A DNA stretch of 38,272 bases, from positions 1 through 38,272 of the IMG/VR virus record IMGVR_UViG_3300025469_000012, one strand, 5' to 3'. The DNA is from a virus. The notes below the pieces were generated by a model. That model was not told where the DNA came from and did no database searches. It saw nothing but the letters and a program-made list of their open reading frames with translations. Shown piece by piece: positions 1-6,400 of this stretch (its first letter is position 1; each line of letters opens with the position of its first letter). The translations under genes and the position numbers were made by a program.

Positions 1-58
1 GCGCGTGCGGGCATTTGAATTTGCCCGGACTCAAGTTCTAATTGACGCGGAGAAATAA
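1..58 (+). CDS. 3' end of a pentapeptide-repeat protein gene (partial)
   Basis: The reading frame is open from the window edge and ends with TAA at 56-58. The last 18 residues it encodes are identical to the C-terminus of the complete pentapeptide-repeat protein encoded downstream (107-640), so this is the tail of a neighbouring paralogue whose 5' part lies outside the window. The right window edge carries the 5' part of such a gene, and the two fragments may be one gene if the molecule is circular or terminally repetitive. Confidence 0.75.
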   Translation, partial: RVRAFEFARTQVLIDAEK

Positions 59-101
59 AAGAGAATCCATTTGAAGTTTAGCGCGGTCGCGCAGAGAGAG
101 G
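1..101 (+). repeat. 101-bp direct repeat, copy A
   Basis: Positions 1-101 are identical to 583-683. The unit covers the last codons and stop of a pentapeptide gene, a short spacer, and the ribosome binding site of the next gene, up to six bases before its start codon. It behaves as a junction module between cassettes: after copy A comes a pentapeptide gene, after copy B comes an Xre-type gene. Confidence 0.9.
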
Positions 102-106
102 GGACT

Positions 107-640
107 ATGAAAAAAGAAGAATTAAAGCGGATTCTTGATTTACACGCAGAGTGGCTACGTAATAGCAACCAGGAAAGCCGTGCTGACCTGAGCGGTGCTG
201 ACCTGAGCCGTGCTGACCTGCGCGGTGCTGACCTGCGCGATGCTGTCCTGAGCGGTGCTGACCTGCGCGGTGCTGACCTAAGCGGTGCTGACCTGCGCGG
301 TGCTGTCCTGAGCCGTGCTGACCTGAGCGGTGCTGACCTGAGCCGTGCTGACCTGAGCGGTGCTGACCTGAGCGGTGCTGACCTGCGCGGTGTAAAAATC
401 AAAAGTTTGCGCGTCTATACAGGATTGTATCCTTATGAGATATGGTCCTGCGTCAGTATTGACAATGTTCCATACATACGTATGGGTTGTTTATATAAAA
501 CAGTCGAGGAGTGGGACAGAATTACCATTCGCTCTAGTAATCTATCTGAATTTCCTAATAACGGCTCAGAAAAAAGCGAGGAGCGCGTGCGGGCATTTGA
601 ATTTGCCCGGACTCAAGTTCTAATTGACGCGGAGAAATAA
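107..640 (+). CDS. Pentapeptide-repeat protein
   Basis: A 177-residue protein. The start at ATG 107 is chosen for its strong ribosome site (GAGAGGGGACT then ATG); an in-frame TTG at 71 lies in the conserved junction module and is less likely. Residues 1-24 form a charged helix-like leader. Residues 25-94 are 14 consecutive pentapeptides of the form A(D/V)L(S/R)(G/R/D), the signature of a right-handed quadrilateral beta-helix. Residues 95-177 are a unique C-terminal region. Family knowledge: some pentapeptide proteins (Qnr, MfpA) mimic DNA and bind gyrase, but most have no known role, and nothing here fixes a function. A paralogue begins at 38037. Between them the leader is almost unchanged while the repeats differ. 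Confidence 0.9.
   Translation: MKKEELKRILDLHAEWLRNSNQESRADLSGADLSRADLRGADLRDAVLSGADLRGADLSGADLRGAVLSRADLSGADLSRADLSGADLSGADLRGVKIKSLRVYTGLYPYEIWSCVSIDNVPYIRMGCLYKTVEEWDRITIRSSNLSEFPNNGSEKSEERVRAFEFARTQVLIDAEK
179..388 (+). repeat. 15-bp tandem repeat array (14 units) coding pentapeptides
   Basis: Fourteen head-to-tail 15-bp units with consensus GGTGCTGACCTGAGC and no indels. Variation is nearly confined to three codon positions: GAC or GTC (Asp/Val), AGC or CGC (Ser/Arg), and GGT, CGT or GAT (Gly/Arg/Asp). GCT and CTG are invariant except one CTA. The DNA is therefore a coding minisatellite, prone to slippage and unequal recombination. Confidence 0.95.
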
Positions 641-683
641 AAGAGAATCCATTTGAAGTTTAGCGCGGTCGCGCAGAGAGAGG
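583..683 (+). repeat. 101-bp direct repeat, copy B
   Basis: Identical to 1-101. It includes the last codons of the 107-640 gene and the leader and ribosome site of the Xre-like gene at 689. Sequence identity stops abruptly at 684, just before the start codon, as expected if homologous exchange has swapped whatever gene lies downstream. Confidence 0.9.
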
Positions 684-688
684 AAATT

Positions 689-901
689 ATGAAAAAAGGC
701 AAGAGTAGAGAAGTTATCCAAAAGACGAACTTAACAAATGTCTTAAAGTGTTGGCGTTTATCGGAGAGTTACACAGCGCAAAATGCCGCATTTGAAATCG
801 GCATCAAAGCGGCAGCATTGAATCGCATCGAACTTGGCCACAAAATCGACGCTGACACACTCGTACAAATCGTAAATTGGTTGATGGATATCCCGTTCTA
901 A
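689..901 (+). CDS. Small Xre/Cro-type helix-turn-helix protein
   Basis: 70 residues, starting at ATG 689 behind GAGAGAGGAAATT. Residues about 16-66 fit the lambda-Cro/C1 type DNA-binding domain: a first helix, then the recognition-type turn with the pattern AAFEIGIKAAALNRIELG, then a closing helix. The likely role is a phage repressor or Cro-like regulator. The neighbours fit: pentapeptide gene upstream, structured RNA and early operon downstream. It has no dimerisation or protease domain, so it is at the short end of the family. It shares the leader of the pentapeptide genes and so may be co-expressed with them. Confidence 0.75.
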   Translation: MKKGKSREVIQKTNLTNVLKCWRLSESYTAQNAAFEIGIKAAALNRIELGHKIDADTLVQIVNWLMDIPF

Positions 902-913
902 GAAAATTTTGGC

Positions 914-1092
914 TTCCCAGCAGTACGGGAAAGGATGTGCGGCGGCGTGGAGGGACACGCTAGCCAGCGTAGGGGCGGAACGGGACGCTGGAATCCTGCG
1001 TGCGGGGATAATCGGCACGCGGTATCTCTCAGCTGAGAGGGTAAACCTGATAGCACCGACCCAAGCCGGTATCAAGCCCGGCCCGCACATCG
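914..1092 (+). ncRNA. Candidate structured RNA with multibranched fold
   Basis: No convincing gene lies between 902 and 1191. Instead there are many perfect Watson-Crick stems in order. P0: 914-918 with 927-931. P1, the closing stem, 9 bp: 934-942 with 1083-1091. P2: 945-949 with 956-960. P3: 964-970 with 985-991. P4: 998-1003 with 1015-1020, extended by 995-996 with 1021-1022. P5: 1026-1030 with 1035-1039. P6: 1055-1058 with 1067-1070, extended by 1049-1051 with 1071-1073. P1 encloses P2-P6 as one junction. GGGT at 1039-1042 could also pair with ACCC in the P6 loop (1059-1062). Plus strand is inferred because the early operon follows. It could be a leader, ribozyme or riboswitch-like element; I do not recognise the family. 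Confidence 0.6.
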
Positions 1093-1124
1093 TAAGAAGT
1101 TGCTAAGAAGACTTTCGTAATCGA

Positions 1125-1153
1125 GCGCCTGGGCATTACGAGTACCCAAGCGC
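1125..1153 (+). promoter_or_regulatory. Hairpin in the leader before the early operon
   Basis: GCGC (1125-1128) pairs with GCGC (1150-1153) and GGG (1131-1133) with CCC (1145-1147), separated by a two-by-two internal loop. It lies between the structured RNA and the ribosome site AAGGAGG of the gene at 1192. There is no U-run, so it is not a classical terminator. A leader-RNA stabilising or regulatory stem is the likely reading. Confidence 0.45.
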
Positions 1154-1191
1154 CCGCGAAGCAACACAATCGACCTATAAGGAGGCCGCCT

Positions 1192-1434
1192 ATGTCGCAA
1201 ACCAGTTTAGCAGTTTTTTCCTCCCCGGAATTTCCCTGGGCCGTCGAGCGCAAGATCGCTCAACTCGACCGCCTCGTGATCCGAGTTTTAGCCAAAACGG
1301 AACTCGGTTCTTGCGCCTACAAGCCTTCCGATTCGCGTTGGGATTTTCCCTGCCGCGCTCGGGCGACGGTGCATCACCTGGCCAACAACCAGGAACTCTG
1401 TCTCGAACATTTTCAGGCGGTGCAACATGAGTGA
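1192..1434 (+). CDS. Hypothetical early protein
   Basis: 80 residues with a strong ribosome site (TAAGGAGGCCGCCT then ATG), the best in the early region, marking it as first gene of the plus-strand operon. I do not recognise a family. Cys41, Cys54 and Cys70 with His61, His62 and His73 leave room for a metal site, but spacing matches no standard finger. Its last codons overlap the next start by eight bases (ATGAGTGA), so translation is probably coupled. Confidence 0.7.
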   Translation: MSQTSLAVFSSPEFPWAVERKIAQLDRLVIRVLAKTELGSCAYKPSDSRWDFPCRARATVHHLANNQELCLEHFQAVQHE

Positions 1435-1801
1435 CCTCACCCGACGTTGCGGCAATTGCGGACAGCCGGAAGGCGCCCACTCCATGGCCGGAGATTTCTG
1501 CCCCGAAGCCGATTGGTACAGCACGAGCTCCGTTTTCGTCGAACCTCACGCCGACGCCACCGAAGAATTTTCCCGGCTTCTCGAACGCCGCGATCTGACC
1601 GCCTACCGCGCCGTGGCCGCCATCGAATTGGCGCTTCTGTTTTGGGAAGCCGAAGACTACCAATCGGCCTTCACGCGCCTGTCCCAAGCCCACGAAGAAT
1701 TTCAGCAAGCCGACGCACGCATCCACGCATTTCGTAAAACTTCCCAGGGTGAACAAAGAATCACCAACCTCGACTTCACTTCCAATGGAGGAGCGCAATG
1801 A
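1427..1801 (+). CDS. Hypothetical early protein with N-terminal Cys cluster
   Basis: 124 residues. Cys8 and Cys11 form a CxxC knuckle, followed by His18 and Cys25, suggesting a small zinc site at the N-terminus. Residues about 45-110 look helical and charged, resembling a TPR-like pair of helices, but no family is recognised. Overlap with the upstream gene and an ATGA overlap with the downstream gene (1798-1801) place it firmly in the operon that ends in the exonuclease. Confidence 0.7.
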   Translation: MSDLTRRCGNCGQPEGAHSMAGDFCPEADWYSTSSVFVEPHADATEEFSRLLERRDLTAYRAVAAIELALLFWEAEDYQSAFTRLSQAHEEFQQADARIHAFRKTSQGEQRITNLDFTSNGGAQ

Positions 1802-2328
1802 ACGGCAACGGTAACCATCCATCTCCCATCACTCCCGCGATTTCCATGCCCTTCAGCCTCACGGCGAAACCCGGATCGCGGCAGGCGCTTATCGTGCAAG
1901 CCCAGCGGGCCATTCAAGCCCTCTGCGAAATGTTGGAAGACTTGCAAGCGCAACCCCAGCCACAACCCGGGCCGGAGATTGCACGGGCCAAAGCGGAACT
2001 CGATCCCGACTTGAACGTCCCCTCGTGTCCTCAATGCGGTGACACTATGAAACAACGGGCCTCGAAATTCGGACCATTCTGGGGGTGCATCAACTATCCG
2101 ACGTGCGACGGTATCGTCAAAATACGAAAACCGTCCCGCACCACCCATGCACCCATCCCTTCGCCCCGCGTGCTGGAATTCACCAACCGCATGAAGCGCG
2201 CTAGCAACCGGGCGCAACTGCAACAGATTTATATCGAAGCCTATAAAGAAGCCCGCGACGCCGGGGACGAAAACGCCCAAGCCGCCTACATCCGCGTGAA
2301 GGATGCAAGAAAGCGAGAATTGCAATGA
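1798..2328 (+). CDS. Protein with topoisomerase-type C4 zinc finger
   Basis: 176 residues. Residues 77-103 hold a four-cysteine finger, C77-x2-C80-x16-C97-x5-C103, with the FWGC.NYP.C pattern typical of the C-terminal zinc ribbons of bacterial topoisomerase I (zf-C4_Topoisom), which bind single-stranded DNA or nucleic acid. Upstream is a Gln/Pro-rich linker (51-60) and a helical N-terminus; downstream is a basic helical tail. There is no topoisomerase catalytic domain. Next to the exonuclease gene (ATGA overlap at 2325), a role as DNA-binding accessory in recombination is a reasonable inference. Confidence 0.75.
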   Translation: MNGNGNHPSPITPAISMPFSLTAKPGSRQALIVQAQRAIQALCEMLEDLQAQPQPQPGPEIARAKAELDPDLNVPSCPQCGDTMKQRASKFGPFWGCINYPTCDGIVKIRKPSRTTHAPIPSPRVLEFTNRMKRASNRAQLQQIYIEAYKEARDAGDENAQAAYIRVKDARKRELQ

Positions 2329-3212
2329 CCTTGAATTTCATCGACTGCGAACAAGGAAGCGAAACCTGGGCCGCCGAACGCTGCGGCAAAGTCACGGCCT
2401 CGCGTTGCGCCGACGTTCTCGCGAAAATCAAGAAGGGCGAAGCTTCGGACCGGCGCAAATATCGCGAAGAAATTCTCGCCGAGATTCTCACCGGCCAGCC
2501 CGCGTCCCATTACGTGAGCCCGGAAATGCAATGGGGACGCGAGCAAGAGCCGTTCGCCCGCGCGGCGTACGAAATTCAGTGCAACGCGACGGTCGAAACC
2601 TACGGATTCGTTCTTCACCCGAGCCTTCCCCGTTTCGGCGCTTCCCCCGACGGCCTGGTCGGGAACGACGGCATGATCCAAATCAAATGCCCCAACACTT
2701 CGACGCACCTCAACTCGATCCTCGCCAACGCCATCCCCCCCGAACACATCCCGCAAATGCTCGCCGAAATGGCATGCGCCGGACGCCAATGGAACGACTT
2801 CGTCAGCTTCGATCCCCGGCTCCCGCAACACCTGCAGCTATTCATCAAGCGTCTCCCGCGGGACGATAAACTCATCGCCGAACTCGAAGCGGAAGTGATG
2901 AAGTTCACCGCGGAAATCGACGAAACCCTCGCCCGGTTGCCGCAGTCCGGCAGGCCGCAACCCATCGTGGAACTCCTCGACAACGCGCCCGAAGTCGAGA
3001 CCCCTCCAGTTCTTTCTTCCATCCCATTCATTCTCGAATCCAAACCCACTCTTCACTCCAAACCGAAAATCGACGAGCTCGATCCAAAAACGGGAAAAAT
3101 GAAATACGCGAACTATGAAGAGTACGCCGACGCCAAGGACCAATGGCTACAACAAGACACTTTGCGGCTATTTTTAGAAATGATCTACAACGGGAAAGGA
3201 CCGACGCGATGA
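2325..3212 (+). CDS. YqaJ/lambda-type viral exonuclease with altered catalytic motif
   Basis: 295 residues. Residues 1-175 match the YqaJ viral recombinase / lambda exonuclease fold: WAAERCGKVTAS near 15-26, GREQEPFARAAYE at 71-83 (Glu75 candidate metal ligand), SPDG at 107-110 (Asp109), then IQIKCP at 118-123 and the helix around Gln144. These enzymes degrade the 5' strand of duplex DNA to make single-stranded tails for annealing. The usual ExK triad residue Glu is Gln119 here, with Lys121 kept, so activity may be reduced or rely on another acid. Residues 246-277 form a C-terminal module also found in the scaffold protein (27117-28226). No RecT/Red-beta partner was recognised nearby. Confidence 0.85.
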   Translation: MTLNFIDCEQGSETWAAERCGKVTASRCADVLAKIKKGEASDRRKYREEILAEILTGQPASHYVSPEMQWGREQEPFARAAYEIQCNATVETYGFVLHPSLPRFGASPDGLVGNDGMIQIKCPNTSTHLNSILANAIPPEHIPQMLAEMACAGRQWNDFVSFDPRLPQHLQLFIKRLPRDDKLIAELEAEVMKFTAEIDETLARLPQSGRPQPIVELLDNAPEVETPPVLSSIPFILESKPTLHSKPKIDELDPKTGKMKYANYEEYADAKDQWLQQDTLRLFLEMIYNGKGPTR

Positions 3213-3364
3213 TGCGCCGCCGCCCCGTGGCCCTATTGAATGCCACATTCGAGCACCAGCGGCGCCGAGGCATGGGCGCCGCTTGGCGCGACGACCGAAT
3301 CACGAAGGACGGGCAGGATTGGAATGGAGCGGCGCATTGGGTGTGCAACCCGGAAAAGGGTTAA
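3209..3364 (+). CDS. Small hypothetical protein, last gene of the early operon
   Basis: 51 residues. The start is placed at ATG 3209, which overlaps the exonuclease stop as ATGA, the pattern used throughout this operon; an upstream in-frame ATG at 3143 lies deep in the exonuclease gene. The protein is Arg-rich with several Trp residues and no recognisable domain. It may be a real coupled gene or a run-on frame. Its end abuts the convergent minus-strand gene at 3366. Confidence 0.5.
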   Translation: MMRRRPVALLNATFEHQRRRGMGAAWRDDRITKDGQDWNGAAHWVCNPEKG

Positions 3365-3365
3365 A

Positions 3366-3572
3366 TCACAATGGCGTCCAGAATGGATTTCCTTTATTAA
3401 GACTATTTGCAAGCTCCAACCATCTCCTTGCATCTTTACTGCATTCTGTTAATGTAAAACACTGCGTGATTCCCAAAGCAACCATGATAAGTATCCAATC
3501 GTTCTGATTCATCGTGACAGTTATTACATCACCCGATTTCGAGTAGCCCATTCTTACTTTTCCTCCGAGCAT
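3366..3572 (-). CDS. Small hypothetical protein
   Basis: 68 residues. The start at 3572 follows an AAAGGAGGGTTTCG ribosome site. The N-terminus is polar, the centre (about 26-37) hydrophobic but short for a membrane span, and the C-terminus helical. No family recognised. It is the last gene of the minus-strand early block and faces the plus-strand operon tail to tail, with one base between. Base composition is more AT-rich than in its neighbours. Confidence 0.65.
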   Translation of the reverse strand: MLGGKVRMGYSKSGDVITVTMNQNDWILIMVALGITQCFTLTECSKDARRWLELANSLNKGNPFWTPL

Positions 3573-3634
3573 CGAAACCCTCCTTTCCAATTATTTAACC
3601 GCCGACATAATTCCTTGAAACGCTCCTAACGATA

Positions 3635-4141
3635 TTAAGAACGCCCTCCCAACCTTTGCAGTTGAAGATTTTCTAGGGCGGCCTCCGCTTCGTCCGCCGT
3701 AAGCGGCAAGCCGGCTTTGTCTGGCATACCCCCATTACGAGGATCAACCCGAATCATGATTTCAGTTTGTCCACGATGTTTGTACCACGTCATCGCTATG
3801 AACCCACCTCCTCGGAACGGCCCGAATCGCTCCCCATCCGGCGCGTCTTCAGGATGCGGAGGAATCCAGATCGCCGCATAACTTTGGTCATTGCGCCGCA
3901 CAAAGAACGATTCGGCATCTCTCTTATCGTCCCAGCCTTCGCCCGCAAAGGCGCGGAGTTCGCCCGCAGTGACACAGTTCCAATTATCCGATGTGAAAAT
4001 TCCTTCACTATCAAAGGCGCACTTACGAGGACTGCCGAAATTACTAAGAACAGGCGTCTCTTGACAGCGCTTACAATTGGCGGTTGCCGCACCCACTGGA
4101 AGTTTTCTATTCTCATCGCTCATCGTTAACTCTTTACTCAC
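3635..4141 (-). CDS. Hypothetical protein with CxxC motif
   Basis: 168 residues from GTG 4141, chosen because that GTG overlaps the stop of the preceding gene as GTGA. An ATG at 4123 is the alternative start. Cys23 and Cys26 form a CxxC pair; the central part is rich in Trp, Asp and Gly and looks globular. The C-terminal 25 residues form a predicted helix (ADEAEAALENLQLQ). Not recognised. It is coupled to a zinc-ribbon gene, as is common in this block. Confidence 0.65.
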   Translation of the reverse strand: MSKELTMSDENRKLPVGAATANCKRCQETPVLSNFGSPRKCAFDSEGIFTSDNWNCVTAGELRAFAGEGWDDKRDAESFFVRRNDQSYAAIWIPPHPEDAPDGERFGPFRGGGFIAMTWYKHRGQTEIMIRVDPRNGGMPDKAGLPLTADEAEAALENLQLQRLGGRS

Positions 4142-4320
4142 GCCGCTTCCGAATTCACCCGGCTGTACGGCACCAGACTTTCATCCCCACACCCCAGACA
4201 ACAACCAACCAATCCATATTCGTTGCTCCAACTGGCAACGAATATTTGCTCCGAACCGCACTTCTCGCAAAAACGCATGAACTGGACTTGCGTTAGCAGT
4301 GGAGTCGGTTGCGAGTGCAT
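4138..4320 (-). CDS. Small zinc-ribbon protein
   Basis: 60 residues. The start at 4320 has a clear GAAAGGGAATTT ribosome site; a longer frame to 4353 would begin inside a terminator hairpin. Cys18-x2-Cys21 and Cys41-x2-Cys44 make a four-cysteine zinc ribbon. Such minimal ribbons occur in phage regulatory or nucleic-acid-binding proteins; the exact role is unknown. It is the first gene after the terminator at 4333-4378, so it relies on read-through or its own promoter. Confidence 0.7.
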   Translation of the reverse strand: MHSQPTPLLTQVQFMRFCEKCGSEQIFVASWSNEYGLVGCCLGCGDESLVPYSRVNSEAA

Positions 4321-4332
4321 AAATTCCCTTTC

Positions 4333-4378
4333 AAAAACCGAGGGCGGCCCCATCCCACTTCCTCGCCGCCCTCGTTTT
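4333..4378 (-). terminator. Rho-independent terminator (possibly bidirectional)
   Basis: A perfect 10-bp inverted repeat, CGAGGGCGGC (4339-4348) with GCCGCCCTCG (4365-4374). On the minus strand it is followed by a T5 run (4337-4333), on the plus strand by T4 (4375-4378). It lies between the genes at 4420 and 4320 and would end the transcript of the initiator operon. Confidence 0.8.
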
Positions 4379-4419
4379 GCAAGTCCACTCTACGAGGAAC
4401 AATCATCGACCGGCAAAAA

Positions 4420-4764
4420 TCAAGCGGCCTTCAGGTGCTCATAACCCGGTTCGGAATTTTTTCCGACCATCACCTTGAAAACCTTCATGGCGCTCTGATC
4501 TTGTTTCTGGAAAGAAGCATCCTCGCGCTCGTAGCAAATATCCAACCAATGTCCAAGGTGGGCCGGTTGGATTTTCTTGTTGAGATCGTTGGTCCCCAGA
4601 CACGTCATCCGGGTGCCGTTTTCCGGTTGCTCGAACATGTATTCGAGCGCCTGCTTTCCCTTGACCGTCACCGGCTCGATGGAAACCAGAACTCCACTCA
4701 AAACCTGACCGGGCTTCGTAAACTGAAAAAGTTCCGGCGCTTTCACTTCCTGCATTTGACGCAT
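4420..4764 (-). CDS. Hypothetical early protein, possible OB-like fold
   Basis: 114 residues from ATG 4764, behind an AAAAGGAG ribosome site. The pattern of short strands with conserved Gly, Val and Lys, and a C-terminal basic segment, would fit a small beta-barrel such as a single-strand-binding protein. That is only an impression from composition; no motif proves it. It lies directly downstream of the initiator operon and before a terminator, a location where phages often place DNA-binding accessory proteins. Confidence 0.65.
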   Translation of the reverse strand: MRQMQEVKAPELFQFTKPGQVLSGVLVSIEPVTVKGKQALEYMFEQPENGTRMTCLGTNDLNKKIQPAHLGHWLDICYEREDASFQKQDQSAMKVFKVMVGKNSEPGYEHLKAA

Positions 4765-4814
4765 AGTGTTGCTCCTTTTAAGCGGCTAGTTGCCGCGAAA
4801 ACTTTTCAGGCCGT

Positions 4815-5165
4815 TTACCCTAAATCAAACAACCAAACTCCATACCCCGAATTTTCCACGTCTTCACAGAGCGGCGGTAAACCATTAAAACTCATCGCCA
4901 CAGGCTCCGGCAGATCGCCTTTTCTATCGGGAGACGATTTTCGATTGGGCTGCTCAAGCGTCGCCACACCCCAGAAATAATCCAATCCCGGCGAACATCG
5001 CGCATCCCACAGCATCCCGCAATTCACGCAAACCGAACGCTTCCACGTCTCTTCCCCTACTTCCCCCGAAAGCCTTAACACAAAAGGTTCGAGCGCATGA
5101 TGACGATCCACCGCCACCTTTTTTAACCACGCTTCCGCCGCCGCCATCAAAGATTCCATCTTCAT
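4815..5165 (-). CDS. Hypothetical protein with CxxC motif
   Basis: 116 residues. The start at 5165 overlaps the initiator stop as ATGA, so the two are translated together; the longer open frame upstream lies inside the initiator gene. Cys46-x2-Cys49 with Cys57 suggests half of a zinc site. The N-terminal 20 residues are helical, the rest mixed and Trp-containing. No family recognised. Tight coupling to the initiator suggests a helper role in replication, by context only. Confidence 0.65.
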   Translation of the reverse strand: MKMESLMAAAEAWLKKVAVDRHHALEPFVLRLSGEVGEETWKRSVCVNCGMLWDARCSPGLDYFWGVATLEQPNRKSSPDRKGDLPEPVAMSFNGLPPLCEDVENSGYGVWLFDLG

Positions 5166-6316
5166 GCCGCCAATTGCCGCGAAACCGAATCGCGATAACG
5201 CTCGTACAGTTCCGGCTCGGAAATTCCCGGCGAACCGCCATCTTCCACGGGAAGAAACTCCGCGAGCTTCTTCAAATACAATTTGCCGTTTCGGTCGCGA
5301 TTCAGCATGGCCCGCATTTGCGCGACACCCAACACCTTCCAGTTGTCGCGAACGTACATATAGGCCATCCATTCCAAAACGCGAAACCGATATTTCTCGC
5401 CTCCCCACTTACACGGAACCGTATCGAAAAGCCCCGGCGGGATTCTCTGGCCGTCGAGCAATCGCATCCGGTCGAACGGATTGAAATCGAGAACGTTCTT
5501 CCGCATCTCGCCTAGGGTTTGCAGCGTGTCGGGAACACGCCCGCCAAATTGGTTCTCGACGCGCGTCACCACCGGAAACCGTATAGAAGCCTCTTGCGCC
5601 TGCGCCGCATCCGGCAAAAGATGAATCCCGGAATTCGCCGGCCTGAAATCCTGTTTCACGTGAGGCAACTCTTCCCCCAGCCATTCCCACACGCTGGGAA
5701 ATTGCGGCCACTGGAACAGATCGCGATCTCCCGCTTTCAACGTTTTCAGGTACTCGGCATACTCAACCTTCGCCGAACGATTGACGCGCCGCTTCATCAA
5801 TTCCAAATGCGATACGCGCTCCGCCACTTTGTCGTAGATTCGGATACAGGAAGGCCGCTTGCCAAAGTAGAGCGTCTGATAGATTTTCTTCCCCATCTCC
5901 GTCTGTTCATTTTCGACCACCTTGGCGTGCGCGCAAATAAATTGCTTGTATTGCACATAGGTGTGATTCCGAAACCAGGAAAGCGAGACGTCGCGAATGT
6001 CGGCGGCAAGATCGACCCGACCCAGGCGAAGTTTCGACGGATTGCAATCGACAATACGTTCCACCGTATCCTGGATCTCGGCCATCCCCTTCTTTCCCGT
6101 TTCAAAAAACTCGATTTTGTGCGAGCCGTAGCGTTTTTGTTCGTAATGCAGCATGGCGTCGAAGCCTATTGGGCGAAGATCGGCCACGGCGCGGTAGTAC
6201 TTTGAGGGTCGAATGGTCGAACAAAAAGCATCGTCTCGCGAGTCCCAGTCGATTGCGCGAAGCATCCCCCGCAAGGGGGTGTTCGGTTCGACCATCGCCT
6301 CAATTTTGTCGATCAT
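5162..6316 (-). CDS. Rolling-circle-type replication initiator (Rep_trans/CRI-like)
   Basis: 384 residues from ATG 6316; a TTG at 6322 is better spaced from AAGAGG and could be the true start. Features of the Rep_trans / phage CRI initiator families are visible: RVDLAAD at 100-106, RIYDK at 159-163 with the candidate nicking Tyr161, and RVENQ at 252-256. These proteins nick one strand at an origin hairpin and stay covalently attached to prime rolling-circle synthesis. The C-terminal 110 residues are helical, Arg-rich and probably DNA-binding. A stem-loop lies about 80 bases upstream of the gene (6397-6432). Such an initiator is unusual in a P22-like phage, which normally carries helicase and loader genes; none were seen. 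Assignment rests on motifs only. Confidence 0.7.
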   Translation of the reverse strand: MIDKIEAMVEPNTPLRGMLRAIDWDSRDDAFCSTIRPSKYYRAVADLRPIGFDAMLHYEQKRYGSHKIEFFETGKKGMAEIQDTVERIVDCNPSKLRLGRVDLAADIRDVSLSWFRNHTYVQYKQFICAHAKVVENEQTEMGKKIYQTLYFGKRPSCIRIYDKVAERVSHLELMKRRVNRSAKVEYAEYLKTLKAGDRDLFQWPQFPSVWEWLGEELPHVKQDFRPANSGIHLLPDAAQAQEASIRFPVVTRVENQFGGRVPDTLQTLGEMRKNVLDFNPFDRMRLLDGQRIPPGLFDTVPCKWGGEKYRFRVLEWMAYMYVRDNWKVLGVAQMRAMLNRDRNGKLYLKKLAEFLPVEDGGSPGISEPELYERYRDSVSRQLAA

Positions 6317-6360
6317 TTTCAAATACAAAACCTCTTAGGCACACGTCAAACGTTCGCTCA

Positions 6361-6400
6361 GAAGGCGGTTCCGCCGCTCCTTCCTGCGTACAGGTACGCA
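6361..6400 (-). promoter_or_regulatory. Leader hairpins of the initiator gene
   Basis: Two hairpins lie between the promoter and the initiator start. GAAGG (6361-6365) pairs with CCTTC (6379-6383) around a GGCGG/CCGCC core, and TGCGTA (6385-6390) pairs with TACGCA (6395-6400) across a CAGG loop. The second overlaps the left arm of the 11-bp inverted repeat, so the two cannot form together. This suggests a switchable leader or origin structure. Confidence 0.5.

Noticed and set aside
179-388. Diversity-generating retroelement as cause of the repeat variation
   Set aside because: Two of the toggles are at adenines, but no reverse transcriptase or template repeat was seen in the window, and the third toggle is not adenine-based.
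179-388. CRISPR array
   Set aside because: The 15-bp units are contiguous, in frame and lack spacers; no cas gene was seen.
31-402. Minus-strand open frame coding repeated RSAPLRSA across the pentapeptide array
   Set aside because: It is a shadow of the 15-bp repeat; the unit length is a multiple of three, so several frames stay open. The plus-strand product has a family signature and a ribosome site.
959-1073. TPP-riboswitch-like words (GCCAGCGTAGGG, GCTGAGA, ACCTGAT)
   Set aside because: The words occur in the wrong order and spacing, and the P2 and P5 partners are missing. A permuted TPP aptamer would need pairs that are not present.
909-1106. Plus-strand open frame of 65 residues over the structured RNA
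   Set aside because: TTG start, no ribosome site, no recognisable sequence, and the region is explained better by paired stems.
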